Part shown: in pieces, positions 33,353 through 40,612 of the stretch
Layout: each line of letters begins with the position of its first letter
Numbering within the stretch: position 1 is the first letter of the stretch
Source of the DNA: Actinomycetota bacterium
GTDB taxonomy: Bacteria; Actinomycetota; Thermoleophilia; Gaiellales; Gaiellaceae
Direction: 5' to 3'
DNA length: 46,234 nt
Assembly (NCBI GenBank): GCA_005884945.1
Contig: VAYM01000140.1
Location: 1 to 46,234, forward strand
Made by a program: the position numbers and the translations under genes
Notes under the pieces: model-generated
What the model saw: only the letters and a program-made list of their open reading frames with translations
The model's database searches: none
Told to the model about the DNA's origin: nothing

Positions 33353-34114
33353 ATGCCGGTTGCCCAGCCGGAGCTCGAGCAGTTGATGGATGTCGTCCGC
33401 GACGTCGCCGGAGCGCTCGCAGGACGCCTCAGACCCGGCTTCGTCGACCTGGAGGAGCTCGAGGCGGATGGCTTCGAGGGCCTCGTCAAAGCGCTGGACG
33501 ACTACGACAGCGCGAAAGGTCCGTTGACTCCGTACGTCGTCGTCCGTTCCCGCGGCGCGATGATCGACGGGCTCAGAAGGAAGACGATGACGAGCAGGCG
33601 TGCGCGCGCTGCTGGGATCGCAGAACCAGAGGTGCTGTCGCTCGAGCACGAGGTCGACGAAGGCGTGCGTCTGATGGACGTCATCGTCGATCCGACGTCG
33701 CCCACGCCCGAGGAGGCGAGTCTGTCGACCGCGGCTCCGGCGGTTCGATCTGAGCTCGCTTCCCTGCCGAAGCGCCACCAGCGCATCCTTGTCCTGCGTT
33801 TTCTGCACGACCGCCCGCGGACGGAGATCGCCGCGGCCGAAGGCATTCCGGTCAGCCGTCTCGTCCTGATCGAGAAGCGCTTCCGCGATCGGCTACGGCC
33901 GCCGCGGCCTGCCGACACGGATCAGTTGACGGAGAAAGAGCTCGCGGTGCTGCGGCTCGCTGCGGAGGGAGCGAGCGCCGCCGAAACGGCGAAGTCGGTC
34001 CGCCGGAGGCTCGAGACCGTGAAGTCCCAACGGTGCCGAATCATCGCGAAGCTGCGTGCGCGCAACATGATGAACGCCGTCGCGATCAGCTACCAGCGCG
34101 GCCTGCTCCGGTAG
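33353..34114 (+). CDS. Sigma-70-like protein fused to a LuxR-type HTH
   Basis: A 253-residue protein with an unusual order of parts. Residues about 8-75 match sigma region 2 of the FliA/SigB type (LEELEADGFEGLVKALDDYD, then YVVVRSRGAMIDGLRR). Residues 133-182 read as region 4 (LPKRHQRILVLRFLHDRPRT followed by a second helix IPVSRLVLIEKRF). Residues 191-250 add a GerE/LuxR HTH (LTEKELAVLRLAAEGASAAE, TVKSQRCRIIAKLR). Region 3 looks absent or short. It could be a sigma factor with an extra DNA-binding module or a transcription factor derived from one. No anti-sigma gene is adjacent. Confidence 0.8.
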   Translation: MPVAQPELEQLMDVVRDVAGALAGRLRPGFVDLEELEADGFEGLVKALDDYDSAKGPLTPYVVVRSRGAMIDGLRRKTMTSRRARAAGIAEPEVLSLEHEVDEGVRLMDVIVDPTSPTPEEASLSTAAPAVRSELASLPKRHQRILVLRFLHDRPRTEIAAAEGIPVSRLVLIEKRFRDRLRPPRPADTDQLTEKELAVLRLAAEGASAAETAKSVRRRLETVKSQRCRIIAKLRARNMMNAVAISYQRGLLR

Positions 34115-34159
34115 CTCGGCGTCCGTGCCGAGCGGGACGGCTGCTCGCCGCCCCGCTCG
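34115..34159. terminator. Convergent terminator between sigma-LuxR and DUF892 genes
   Basis: CTCGGC/GCCGAG (34115-34132) directly follows the sigma-LuxR stop; CGAGCGGG/CCCGCTCG (34129-34159) overlaps it, giving two alternative stems before the DUF892 stop at 34170. Confidence 0.6.
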
Positions 34160-34169
34160 TACCTCGGCG

Positions 34170-34673
34170 TTAGCTCGGGGCCTTCTGGTTGATGCCGGCC
34201 TTGAACATGCCGCCGGTCGCGATCTTCGTCAGCAGCTTGTCCGCGTTGCTCTCCTCGTCGAGCGTTTGGTCGAGCAGATCCTTTGCCTCGGCGAGGTCGA
34301 GCTCGCCCGCCAACGTGCGCGCCGTGCCGTACGCGGCGATCTCGTAGTGCTCCACGCGCTGGGCGGCGGAGATCAACGCCGCGTCCTTCACGACCGGGTC
34401 GCCGGTCGCCGAGACGATCTCCTGGCCCTCTTCGATCAGGCCGCGCATCCCTTCGCACTCGTCTGACATCGAGCTTCCGATCTGCCCGCGGATGTCCTCG
34501 AGCCGGCGAACGTGGTCGCGCGTCTCCTGAAGGTGGTGCTCGAACGCCTCGCGCAGCTCCTTGTTCGACGCGGCCTGCGCCAGCTTCGGCAGCGCGCCGA
34601 CGAGCTGTTGCTCGGCGCTGTAGAGATCGGAGATCTCGTGCTCGAACAGGTCCTGCAATGTCTGCAGTTGCAT
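34170..34673 (-). CDS. DUF892 (YciE/YciF-like) ferritin-fold protein
   Basis: A 167-residue all-helical protein of the DUF892 family, a ferritin-like four-helix bundle often induced by stress. TLQDLFEHEISDLYSAEQQL, HHLQETRDHVRRLEDI and RVEHYEIAAYGTARTLAG supply the Glu/His pattern of a di-metal site. The ATG at 34673 is chosen for the strong GAGGAGGG site just upstream and the typical family start; the track's 235-aa version adds a shadow extension. It converges on the sigma-LuxR gene. Confidence 0.9.
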   Translation of the reverse strand: MQLQTLQDLFEHEISDLYSAEQQLVGALPKLAQAASNKELREAFEHHLQETRDHVRRLEDIRGQIGSSMSDECEGMRGLIEEGQEIVSATGDPVVKDAALISAAQRVEHYEIAAYGTARTLAGELDLAEAKDLLDQTLDEESNADKLLTKIATGGMFKAGINQKAPS

Positions 34674-34788
34674 GGTGACCCTCCTCGTTTGCGTGCGAGC
34701 TCTGGCCCTTCCCGGTTCGAAGGCTGCGTAACCGCGATGGAGGAGAGCCTGTTGACGCCGCGAAACAACGGGGCTCCGGGGCCTCCTG

Positions 34789-35553
34789 ATGATCCGAATC
34801 GAACAGACGATCCTCCAGCTATGGCACTTGTTGAGAGCGGACTCGCCGCTCGGCGCGCGAGCCCGTCGCCGGGCCACGGCGACGAGCGCGATGGCGATCG
34901 CGGTTCTGGCGCTGTTCGTCTCCGTCGGCCTGGTGACGATCGTGCTCGTCGTCTGTGCGATGGTCGTCTCGGCCGGTTCGCTGCTCGCGGCCGCGCTGCT
35001 GCTGCACCGTCACCGTGCGCGGCTCCGCGGGTTAGGTCTCCGACTCTGGGACCGCGGAGCGGAGATCACTCTGCGCGCGGCGTCGCGAACGGTCCCGGCT
35101 CTACGCCGCGTCGGCGCACACGCATCGGCGGGCGCTCGCACGGCACAGGGCGTTGCGCGCACCTCGGCAGTCGAGGCACGGACGAGAGCCGAGACGTTGC
35201 ATCGCCGGGTACGTTCGTCCGCGCTCGCGGACCGGCGCGGTCAGGCCGTTCGCGCAAATGGACTGGAGATCGGCGATCGCCGCGCCGAAGCGCTGACGCT
35301 GAACAATCTTGCGCTCGCGCTCGAGCGCGGGGGCGATGCACGAGCGCTCGCGCTGTTCGAAGAGTCGGCGACGATTCTCGGCGAGCTCGGTGACGAGCAG
35401 AACGAGGGCCAGGTGATCGCGAACCTCGCGCTCGCGTTTCGTCGACGGGGGCAGGAACAGGAATCCGTCGAAGCGCTCGAGACGGCGCTCGCCAAGCTCG
35501 AGCCGGAGTCGAACGCCTACCGCAAAGCCGAACGGCTGCGCCGCGCAAGCTGA
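34789..35553 (+). CDS. Membrane protein with C-terminal TPR repeats
   Basis: A 254-residue protein with one or two membrane helices at about 35-70 (AIAVLALFVSVGLVTIVLVV, then VVSAGSLLAAALLL), an Arg/Ala-rich linker, and two TPR units near 165-240 (LNNLALALERGGDARALALF, VIANLALAFRRRGQEQESVE). The TPR part would face the cytoplasm or outside depending on topology. No ribosome site is clear, so the ATG at 34789 is provisional; an in-frame TGA at 34753 limits extension. Function unknown. Confidence 0.65.
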   Translation: MIRIEQTILQLWHLLRADSPLGARARRRATATSAMAIAVLALFVSVGLVTIVLVVCAMVVSAGSLLAAALLLHRHRARLRGLGLRLWDRGAEITLRAASRTVPALRRVGAHASAGARTAQGVARTSAVEARTRAETLHRRVRSSALADRRGQAVRANGLEIGDRRAEALTLNNLALALERGGDARALALFEESATILGELGDEQNEGQVIANLALAFRRRGQEQESVEALETALAKLEPESNAYRKAERLRRAS

Positions 35554-35585
35554 CCGTCTCTACTCGCACTCGGAGGTCGAAATCG

Positions 35586-35831
35586 ATGGATCGTCTGTTG
35601 CAGAAGTACGTTGCGGCCCTCCTCGGCTTCGGTTTCACGGCCGTCTTGTTGACGCTGGGGCTCGGTTCGGCGATCCTCTGCCTCGTCACCTCCGGCATCG
35701 CTGTCGGCGCGGTCTCGCTTGGCCACCGACGTCGGATCGACCGCTTCACCGCCGAGTTCATGGACGAACGGGGCACGCGGCGCAGACGAGAAGCGCGCAC
35801 GGATCAGCGGCTCGTGCACGAGCACGGGTAG
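35586..35831 (+). CDS. Small membrane protein (81 aa)
   Basis: An 81-residue protein with two hydrophobic helices (YVAALLGFGFTAVLLTLGLG and ILCLVTSGIAVGAVSLG) and a charged, Arg-rich tail rich in ERGTRRRREAR. GGAGG sits 10 nt before the ATG. It lies 32 nt after the TPR membrane gene and may be co-transcribed. Family not recognised. The next 160 bp (35832-35990) show nothing clear. Confidence 0.65.
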   Translation: MDRLLQKYVAALLGFGFTAVLLTLGLGSAILCLVTSGIAVGAVSLGHRRRIDRFTAEFMDERGTRRRREARTDQRLVHEHG

Positions 35832-35990
35832 CTCAGGTCTCGAGCGGCAGAAGCCGCGCGAACGTGACCTCCTCTCTTCCGCGACGATCGTTGCGTTCGC
35901 AATCGGCTGATCCTGCGTGCTGACGCGGGCTCCGCTGACGTACAAGGGGTTCCTCCTCAGACGGCGACTGTTTCTCCTCTCCATTTTCGC

Positions 35991-36019
35991 TTGACTTCGT
36001 AGCGGCTCCGGAGCATGCT
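35991..36019 (+). promoter_or_regulatory. Promoter of the RiPP-like cassette
   Basis: TTGACT (35991-35996), a 17-bp spacer and CATGCT (36014-36019) form a near-consensus promoter 25 nt before the 28-aa peptide gene. Confidence 0.6.
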
Positions 36020-36044
36020 CGCGCGGAGCAGCGGAAGGAGTCGC

Positions 36045-36131
36045 ATGAGCCGTCCGACATCGCTGCTGCGGCATGTGTCCCTCGACGAGGCGCAGATAGC
36101 TGCGGCCGTGGGAGGTGATACGCCGGCCTGA
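36045..36131 (+). CDS. 28-residue peptide, possible RiPP precursor or leader
   Basis: Too short for the ORF track. MSRPTSLLRHVSLDEAQIAA and then AVGGDTPA. AAGGAG lies 6 nt before the ATG. The segment SLDEAQIAAAVGG resembles double-glycine leaders of modified peptides (acidic/hydrophobic helix ending in GG), but only DTPA follows, which is very short for a core. It is the first gene after a strong promoter and precedes a radical SAM enzyme and a LanB-type domain protein. It may be a precursor, a truncated precursor or a leader ORF. Confidence 0.5.
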   Translation: MSRPTSLLRHVSLDEAQIAAAVGGDTPA

Positions 36132-36158
36132 TCCGGGGCTTCGCTCTGCGGTCTGCGG

Positions 36159-36179
36159 CCTTTCGTCCACGCCGAAAGG
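36159..36179 (+). terminator. Hairpin between the two small genes of the cassette
   Basis: CCTTTCG and CGAAAGG form a 7-bp stem with a 7-nt loop, 27 nt after the 28-aa stop and 10 nt before the next start. With no T tract it could be an attenuator or a stabiliser of the upstream message. Confidence 0.4.
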
Positions 36180-36189
36180 GGAGACCAAC

Positions 36190-36507
36190 GTGGCAACAGA
36201 AAGCAAGAGGGGATCGACCGCGCTGATCGAGCAGCAGCCGATCACGCGCGAGCGCCTCGAGCAGCTCATCGACGTCCTCAAGGAGCACGACGTCGAGATC
36301 GTGCACTGGTTCCCGAAGGGAATCCCGAACCCCGAGGTGCTGTACGGCGCCGTGAAGGCCCGGCCCGAGGTCGTCGGGAAGCTCGTCGGCAAGATCGTCG
36401 CGACGGAGGGCGTCCGTCTGCGGCTCGACGTGTTCCCGCTCGGGATCCCGTTCCCGGACGAGGTGCTCATCCAGTTCGAGACGCCTCAGGGCTACATCGG
36501 CGGCTGA
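36190..36507 (+). CDS. 105-aa protein with duplicated FPxGIPxP motif, possible RiPP substrate
   Basis: Starts at the GTG after a GGGGAG site. Residues about 15-35 form a helix (ITRERLEQLIDVLKEHDVEI). Then the motif FPKGIPNPEVL appears and, about 40 residues on, FPLGIPFPDEVL, so the protein carries an internal duplication; it ends QGYIGG. I do not recognise a family. It lies 6 nt before the radical SAM gene and is the likeliest partner or substrate of it: the paired Pro/Gly-rich motifs or the C terminus could be the modified core. It might instead be a small recognition or scaffold protein. Confidence 0.7.
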   Translation: MATESKRGSTALIEQQPITRERLEQLIDVLKEHDVEIVHWFPKGIPNPEVLYGAVKARPEVVGKLVGKIVATEGVRLRLDVFPLGIPFPDEVLIQFETPQGYIGG

Positions 36508-36513
36508 ACTGCG

Positions 36514-37521
36514 GTGGGGCCGACCGGCGCTTCGCGCATCCTCCAGATCCACCCGACGTTGCGGTGCAACCTGCGCTGCCTGCACTGCTACTCGTCGTCT
36601 GGGCCGGAGGAGCGGACGGAGCTGCCGGTCGGCCTCCTCGGGAATGCGATTGCAGCGGCACGTGCGGAGGGATACACGGTCGTCAGCGTGTCCGGCGGCG
36701 AGCCGCTGATGTACAGGCCGCTGGCCGAGCTGCTCGAGCAGGCGCACGCATGCGCAGCGCTGACGACCGTGACGACGAACGGGATGCTGCTGACGAAGCG
36801 GTGCCTGGCCGAGCTCGTGGGACGCCTCGACCTGCTCGCGATCTCGCTCGACGGTCCGCCCGAGTCGCACAACCGCATGCGCGCGTCGGAACACGCCTTC
36901 GCGCAGATGGAGTCGCGACTCGACGGCCTCCGCGCGTCCGGGATCCCGTTCGGGTTCATCTTCACGCTCACGCAACGGAACGTGCACGAGCTCGACTGGG
37001 TCGCGCGGTTCGCCGTCGAGCAAGGCGCCCGGTTGCTGCAGATCCATCCGCTCGAGGAGGTCGGCCGCGCGCGACGGCTGCTCGCCGGAGACCGGCCCGA
37101 CGAGCTCGAGTCGGCGTATGCATTCCTGGAGGTGACGCGCCTGCGAGAGCTCTACGCCGAGCAGCTGACCGTGCAGCTCGACCTCGTGCACGGCGAGCTC
37201 CTGCGCGCGGCTCCGGAGCGCGCCTACGCCGGCGACGCGGATCCGGATGCACCGCTCGCGGAGCTCGTGTCGCCGCTCGTGATCGAGGCGAGCGGAGCCG
37301 TCGTTCCACTCGAGTTTGGATTCGCGCGCGCGTTCGCGCTCGGCAACCTGCGTAATGCGCCGCTCGGGGAGCTCGCCGAGCGTTGGCGGCGCGAGCGTCT
37401 ACCGGCGTTCTCTCGCGTCTGTCGCGGCGCCTTCGATGCGATCACGGCCCCGGCGGAGCTTCCGTTCGCGAACTGGTACGAGGTCGTCGCCGACCGAGCG
37501 GAGGACATGCTGCCGGCGTAG
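36514..37521 (+). CDS. Radical SAM enzyme (peptide-modifying type)
   Basis: A 335-residue radical SAM protein. RCNLRCLHCYSSS gives the three Cys that hold the [4Fe-4S] cluster; VSVSGGEPLMY and AISLDGPPESHNRM are the GGEP and substrate-face motifs. The C-terminal part (LVSPLVIEASGAVVPL ... LGNLRNAPLGELAERW) resembles a SPASM-type region, but only one Cys remains there, so auxiliary clusters are probably absent. Enzymes of this group modify ribosomal peptides or quinohemoproteins. GTG start without a ribosome site, so translation is likely coupled to the 105-aa gene. Confidence 0.88.
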   Translation: MGPTGASRILQIHPTLRCNLRCLHCYSSSGPEERTELPVGLLGNAIAAARAEGYTVVSVSGGEPLMYRPLAELLEQAHACAALTTVTTNGMLLTKRCLAELVGRLDLLAISLDGPPESHNRMRASEHAFAQMESRLDGLRASGIPFGFIFTLTQRNVHELDWVARFAVEQGARLLQIHPLEEVGRARRLLAGDRPDELESAYAFLEVTRLRELYAEQLTVQLDLVHGELLRAAPERAYAGDADPDAPLAELVSPLVIEASGAVVPLEFGFARAFALGNLRNAPLGELAERWRRERLPAFSRVCRGAFDAITAPAELPFANWYEVVADRAEDMLPA

Positions 37522-37550
37522 GTCGGCTTCGACTGCGCAACAATCGGCGG

Positions 37551-38132
37551 ATGGAGGCCTGGACCGAGGTCAACCTCGTCACGCGACGGCCGCTGGACCG
37601 TGACGTCCTCGTCGACGTCGTCGATCCGCTCGTCCACGACGAGCTCGGCGGCGAGATCGAGACGTGGTTCTTCTTCTGGGAGCCCGACCTGAGGCTTCGA
37701 ATTCGCTGGCGCGATCCGCAGCATGTGGACGAGAACCGCGGCCGGCTCGCGACGAGCCTCGACCGGGCGGGGTCGATTCGTCGCTGGTACGAGGGTGCGC
37801 ACGGCGAAGAGGGGAAGACGTACGCCGGTGAGGCGGAGCACTACGGCGAGGACGTGTGGCCGGGAATCCAGAAGGACTGGATGAACGGCAGTGAGCTGGC
37901 GTTGCTCGTCCTGAAGCTCGAGCGCGAGAGTCGGCTCGCAAGGCCGCGCGACTACCACTGGCAGCGGCACGTCCACCTGTTCACGAACCAGCTCTTCGGC
38001 TCCTGGGAGGACGAGATCGCGCTGTGCCTGCGGCAGGCGCTCGGCTACATCCGCCTCAGCGGGGGGACGACGCGCGAGGCGCGGAAGCTGATCGCCGAGC
38101 TGGGCGAGCTCAGCGGCCGGCGAGGTCGATGA
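37551..38132 (+). CDS. Thiopeptide-type LanB C-terminal-domain protein
   Basis: A 193-residue stand-alone protein resembling the thiopeptide-type bacteriocin biosynthesis domain (LanB C-terminal, SpaB_C). It shows the WTEVNLVTRRPLDRDVLVDV opening, the WFFFWEPDLRLRIRW strand pair matching the wFFiRY..p..HLRlR pattern, then TYAGEAEHYGEDVW (compare YEPExxRYGG) and a closing helix. In known pathways this domain removes glutamate from glutamylated Ser/Thr or catalyses ring formation in pyritides. No LanB N-terminal glutamylation partner is in the window. The ATG at 37551 lies 29 nt after the radical SAM stop. Confidence 0.75.
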   Translation: MEAWTEVNLVTRRPLDRDVLVDVVDPLVHDELGGEIETWFFFWEPDLRLRIRWRDPQHVDENRGRLATSLDRAGSIRRWYEGAHGEEGKTYAGEAEHYGEDVWPGIQKDWMNGSELALLVLKLERESRLARPRDYHWQRHVHLFTNQLFGSWEDEIALCLRQALGYIRLSGGTTREARKLIAELGELSGRRGR

Positions 38133-38526
38133 GTCCGGCGTTCGTCGGCTCGAAGCCGCACGCGTCGAAGTAGAACGACCGCAGGTGGTCGTCGAAGTCG
38201 ACGTGCAGCCATTCACATCCGGCGCCGCGAGCGTGGTCGGCCGCCAGTTTCACGATCGCGGTTCCGAGCCCTCGGCGGCCGGCCGCGCCGCTCACGATCG
38301 TGTCGAGGACGAACGCGTGCACGCCGCCGTCCCAGGCGACGTTGACGAAGCCGCTGAGCTCGCCGGACTCGTTCCGCGCGCAGATCCACCCGAGACTGTG
38401 CCGCTCGACCTGCCCGACCCAGTCGTCGTCGAGCACGTCATGCGCGAACGCCTCCGCGTGAAGCTCGTTGAGCTCGCGGTTCTCGAACGGACCGCGCCAC
38501 GCAAGGCGATGCTCCATCTGCCGCAC
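38110..38526 (-). CDS. GNAT-family N-acetyltransferase
   Basis: A protein of about 138 residues with the GNAT acetyl-CoA site GAAGRRGLGTAIVKLAADHA and the flanking strands FVLDTIVSG and WLHVDF...FYFDACGFEPTN. Substrate unknown. The start is uncertain: GTG 38532 (track), GTG 38526 (used here, 9 nt after a TAGCGA box) or ATG 38517. It overlaps the LanB-domain gene tail to tail by 23 bp. Confidence 0.8.
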   Translation of the reverse strand: MRQMEHRLAWRGPFENRELNELHAEAFAHDVLDDDWVGQVERHSLGWICARNESGELSGFVNVAWDGGVHAFVLDTIVSGAAGRRGLGTAIVKLAADHARGAGCEWLHVDFDDHLRSFYFDACGFEPTNAGLIDLAGR

Positions 38527-38535
38527 GGACACTAG

Positions 38536-38545
38536 TCGCTAGTCT
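38536..38545. promoter_or_regulatory. Shared divergent -10 region of GNAT and M32 genes
   Basis: TCGCTAGTCT holds TAGTCT on the plus strand (8 nt before GTG 38554) and TAGCGA on the minus strand (9 nt before GTG 38526), sharing the central TA as at 16300. Confidence 0.5.
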
Positions 38546-38553
38546 TCCGCCTC

Positions 38554-40044
38554 GTGAGCTCGCTCCAGGCGCTGAAAGACCGCCTCGCTCCGATCGTCGA
38601 CCTGGGGAAGACCTCGCGGATTCTCAGCTGGGACCAGCAGGCGATGATGCCGCCGGCCGGTTCGGGTCACCGGGCCGAGCAGATGGGCACGCTGCAGCTC
38701 CTGTCGCACCGGCTCTTCACCTCTGAGGAGACCGGGCGACTGCTCGAGGAGGCCGCGCGCGAGACGGAGTCGCTCGATCCGGACTCGGACGACGCGGCGC
38801 TGATCAGGGTCGTGCGGCGCGACTACGACAAGGCCGTGCGCGTCCCGGCCGAGCTGCGCGCCGAGATGGCGCGCGCCGCCGCCGAGGCTCGACCCGTGTG
38901 GGTCAAGGCGAAGGCGGACTCCGACTTCCAGTCGTTCCTGCCGGTGCTCGAGCGTCAGGTCGACCTCCGCCTGCGCTACATCGGCTGCTTCGACGACGTC
39001 GAGGAGCCGTACGACATCCTGCTCGACGACTTCGAGCCGGAGACGTCGACCGCCGAGGTACGGGAGATCTTCGACGAGCTGAAGACGCGGCTCATCCCCC
39101 TGATCGCCGAGCTGCGCAACGACGACGTCGACGACTCGTTCCTACGCGGGGACTTCCCGCACGCCGAGCAGGAAGCCCTCGACAAGAGCGTCATCGAGCT
39201 GTTCGGGATGCGTCCCGACACGTGGCGACTCGATCCGACCGTGCATCCCTTCGCGTCGGGCGCCGGCGTCGACGACATCCGGATCACGACGAATTACGAC
39301 CCGACGACGATGAAGTCGTTGTTCTCGACGATGCACGAGTACGGGCACGGGCTCTACGGCCACCAGCTTCCCCGCGAGCTCGCACGCCTTCCGACGGGAC
39401 AGCCGTGCTCGCTCGGCATCCACGAGTCGCAGAGCCGGCTGTGGGAGAACCTCGTCGGCCGCAGCGTTCCCTTCTGGCGGTTCTTCTATCCGCGCGTGCA
39501 GGAGACGTTCCCGCAGCTCGGGATGGTCGAGCTGGACGACTTCGTCGCGGCGATCAACAAGGTGCAGCCGTCGCTGATCCGGATCAAGGCGGACGAGGTG
39601 ACGTACGGCATGCACGTGATCCTTCGCTTCGAGCTCGAGCAGGACATGGTCAACGGGCGCGTCGCGCTGCCCGATCTGCCCGAGGCGTGGAACGCAAAGG
39701 TGAACGAGTACCTCGGGCTCGACGTCCCCGACGACGCGAACGGCGTCCTCCAAGACACGCACTGGGCAGCGGGGTCGATCGGGTACTTCTCGACGTACCT
39801 GCTCGGAACGGTCATGTCCGTGCAGATCTGGGAGCGCGCGTCCGAGGACATCGGCAACCTCGAGGAGCAGATCGAGCGAGGAGAGTTCGCGGCGCTGCGC
39901 GAATGGCTGGGCGATCACGTCCACAAGCTCGGACGCAAGTACTCGCCTCAGGAGACGCTCCGCCGCGCCACCGGCTCGACGATCGACGCGAAGCCGTACC
40001 TCGCCTACCTCGAGTCGAAGTACCGCGCCGGCATCATGGCCTGA
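38554..40044 (+). CDS. M32 metallocarboxypeptidase
   Basis: A 496-residue zinc carboxypeptidase of the Taq family, which removes C-terminal residues from peptides. The zinc site HEYGHGLYGHQ (residues 261 on) and the second helix LGIHESQSRLWENLVGR with the Glu ligand are intact, as is DDVEEPYDILLDDFEP. Length is typical. GTG start placed by the TAGTCT box 8 nt upstream. It is the first gene of an apparent operon with the nitrile hydratase genes, the next one starting 2 nt after its stop. Confidence 0.93.
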   Translation: MSSLQALKDRLAPIVDLGKTSRILSWDQQAMMPPAGSGHRAEQMGTLQLLSHRLFTSEETGRLLEEAARETESLDPDSDDAALIRVVRRDYDKAVRVPAELRAEMARAAAEARPVWVKAKADSDFQSFLPVLERQVDLRLRYIGCFDDVEEPYDILLDDFEPETSTAEVREIFDELKTRLIPLIAELRNDDVDDSFLRGDFPHAEQEALDKSVIELFGMRPDTWRLDPTVHPFASGAGVDDIRITTNYDPTTMKSLFSTMHEYGHGLYGHQLPRELARLPTGQPCSLGIHESQSRLWENLVGRSVPFWRFFYPRVQETFPQLGMVELDDFVAAINKVQPSLIRIKADEVTYGMHVILRFELEQDMVNGRVALPDLPEAWNAKVNEYLGLDVPDDANGVLQDTHWAAGSIGYFSTYLLGTVMSVQIWERASEDIGNLEEQIERGEFAALREWLGDHVHKLGRKYSPQETLRRATGSTIDAKPYLAYLESKYRAGIMA

Positions 40045-40046
40045 AC

Positions 40047-40334
40047 GTGGAGCGGGGCGTGCACGACCGCGGCGGATGGCCGACGGACGGTCCGATCGAC
40101 AGGACGGAGCACGAGCTCGCCGACTGGGAGCTGCTGACGGACGGTCTCGTCCACGCGCTCGGCGACCGAGGCCTGATGAACGTCGACGAGCTTCGGCGTG
40201 GAATCGAGAGCATGCCTCCGGCCGAGTACGAGCGCGCCGGCTACTACGAGCGCTGGTTGTTCTCGATCGAGACGATCCTCGAGGAGAAGGGCGTTCTGGC
40301 TCCGGGCGAGCTCGACGGGAGGGTCGGCGCGTGA
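40047..40334 (+). CDS. Nitrile hydratase beta subunit, N-terminal half (separate protein)
   Basis: A 95-residue helical protein matching the N-terminal region of nitrile hydratase beta: GVHDRGG near the start, then HELADWELLTDGLVHALG and YERAGYYERWLFSIETILEEKGVL. In ordinary enzymes this is fused to the SH3-like C-terminal part; here it is its own gene, overlapping the next by GTGA, as in thiocyanate hydrolases. GTG at 40047 is used, because family members have two or three residues before GxHDxGG; 40059 is the shorter option. Confidence 0.8.
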   Translation: MERGVHDRGGWPTDGPIDRTEHELADWELLTDGLVHALGDRGLMNVDELRRGIESMPPAEYERAGYYERWLFSIETILEEKGVLAPGELDGRVGA

Positions 40335-40612
40335 GGTTCGGCCCCGGCGCGCCCGTCCGGGTGGCGAGCCGGCCGCACGACGGTCATCACAGGACCCCCT
40401 CGTACCTGAAGGGCAAGACGGGACGCGTCGAGCGGGTCCACGCCGAGTTCACGAATCCCGAGACGCGTGCGTACGGGAACGACGGTCTCCCGCCGGAACC
40501 GGTCTACCTCGTCGGATTCGCGCAGCGTGACGTCTGGCCCGACTACCGGGGCCGTCCGGGCGACAAGATCTACGTCGACGTCTACGAGCATTGGCTCGAG
40601 GAGGCGGAATGA
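40331..40612 (+). CDS. Nitrile hydratase beta subunit, C-terminal half (separate protein)
   Basis: A 93-residue protein of the SH3-like beta C-terminal type: FGPGAPVRVASRPHDGHHRT, YLKGKTGRVERV, then VYLVGFAQRDVWPD and VDVYEHWLEEAE at the end. This half packs against the alpha subunit. It overlaps the alpha gene by ATGA and the N-terminal half gene by GTGA, so the three polypeptides are translationally coupled. Confidence 0.85.
   Translation: MRFGPGAPVRVASRPHDGHHRTPSYLKGKTGRVERVHAEFTNPETRAYGNDGLPPEPVYLVGFAQRDVWPDYRGRPGDKIYVDVYEHWLEEAE

Noticed and set aside
35832-35990. Extra precursor peptide upstream of the cassette promoter
   Set aside because: No ORF with a ribosome site or leader-like pattern in either direction.
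36131-36189. Extension of the 28-aa peptide by readthrough or frameshift into a longer core
   Set aside because: Neither the same frame after TGA nor the next frame gives a convincing core, and no slippery site is visible.
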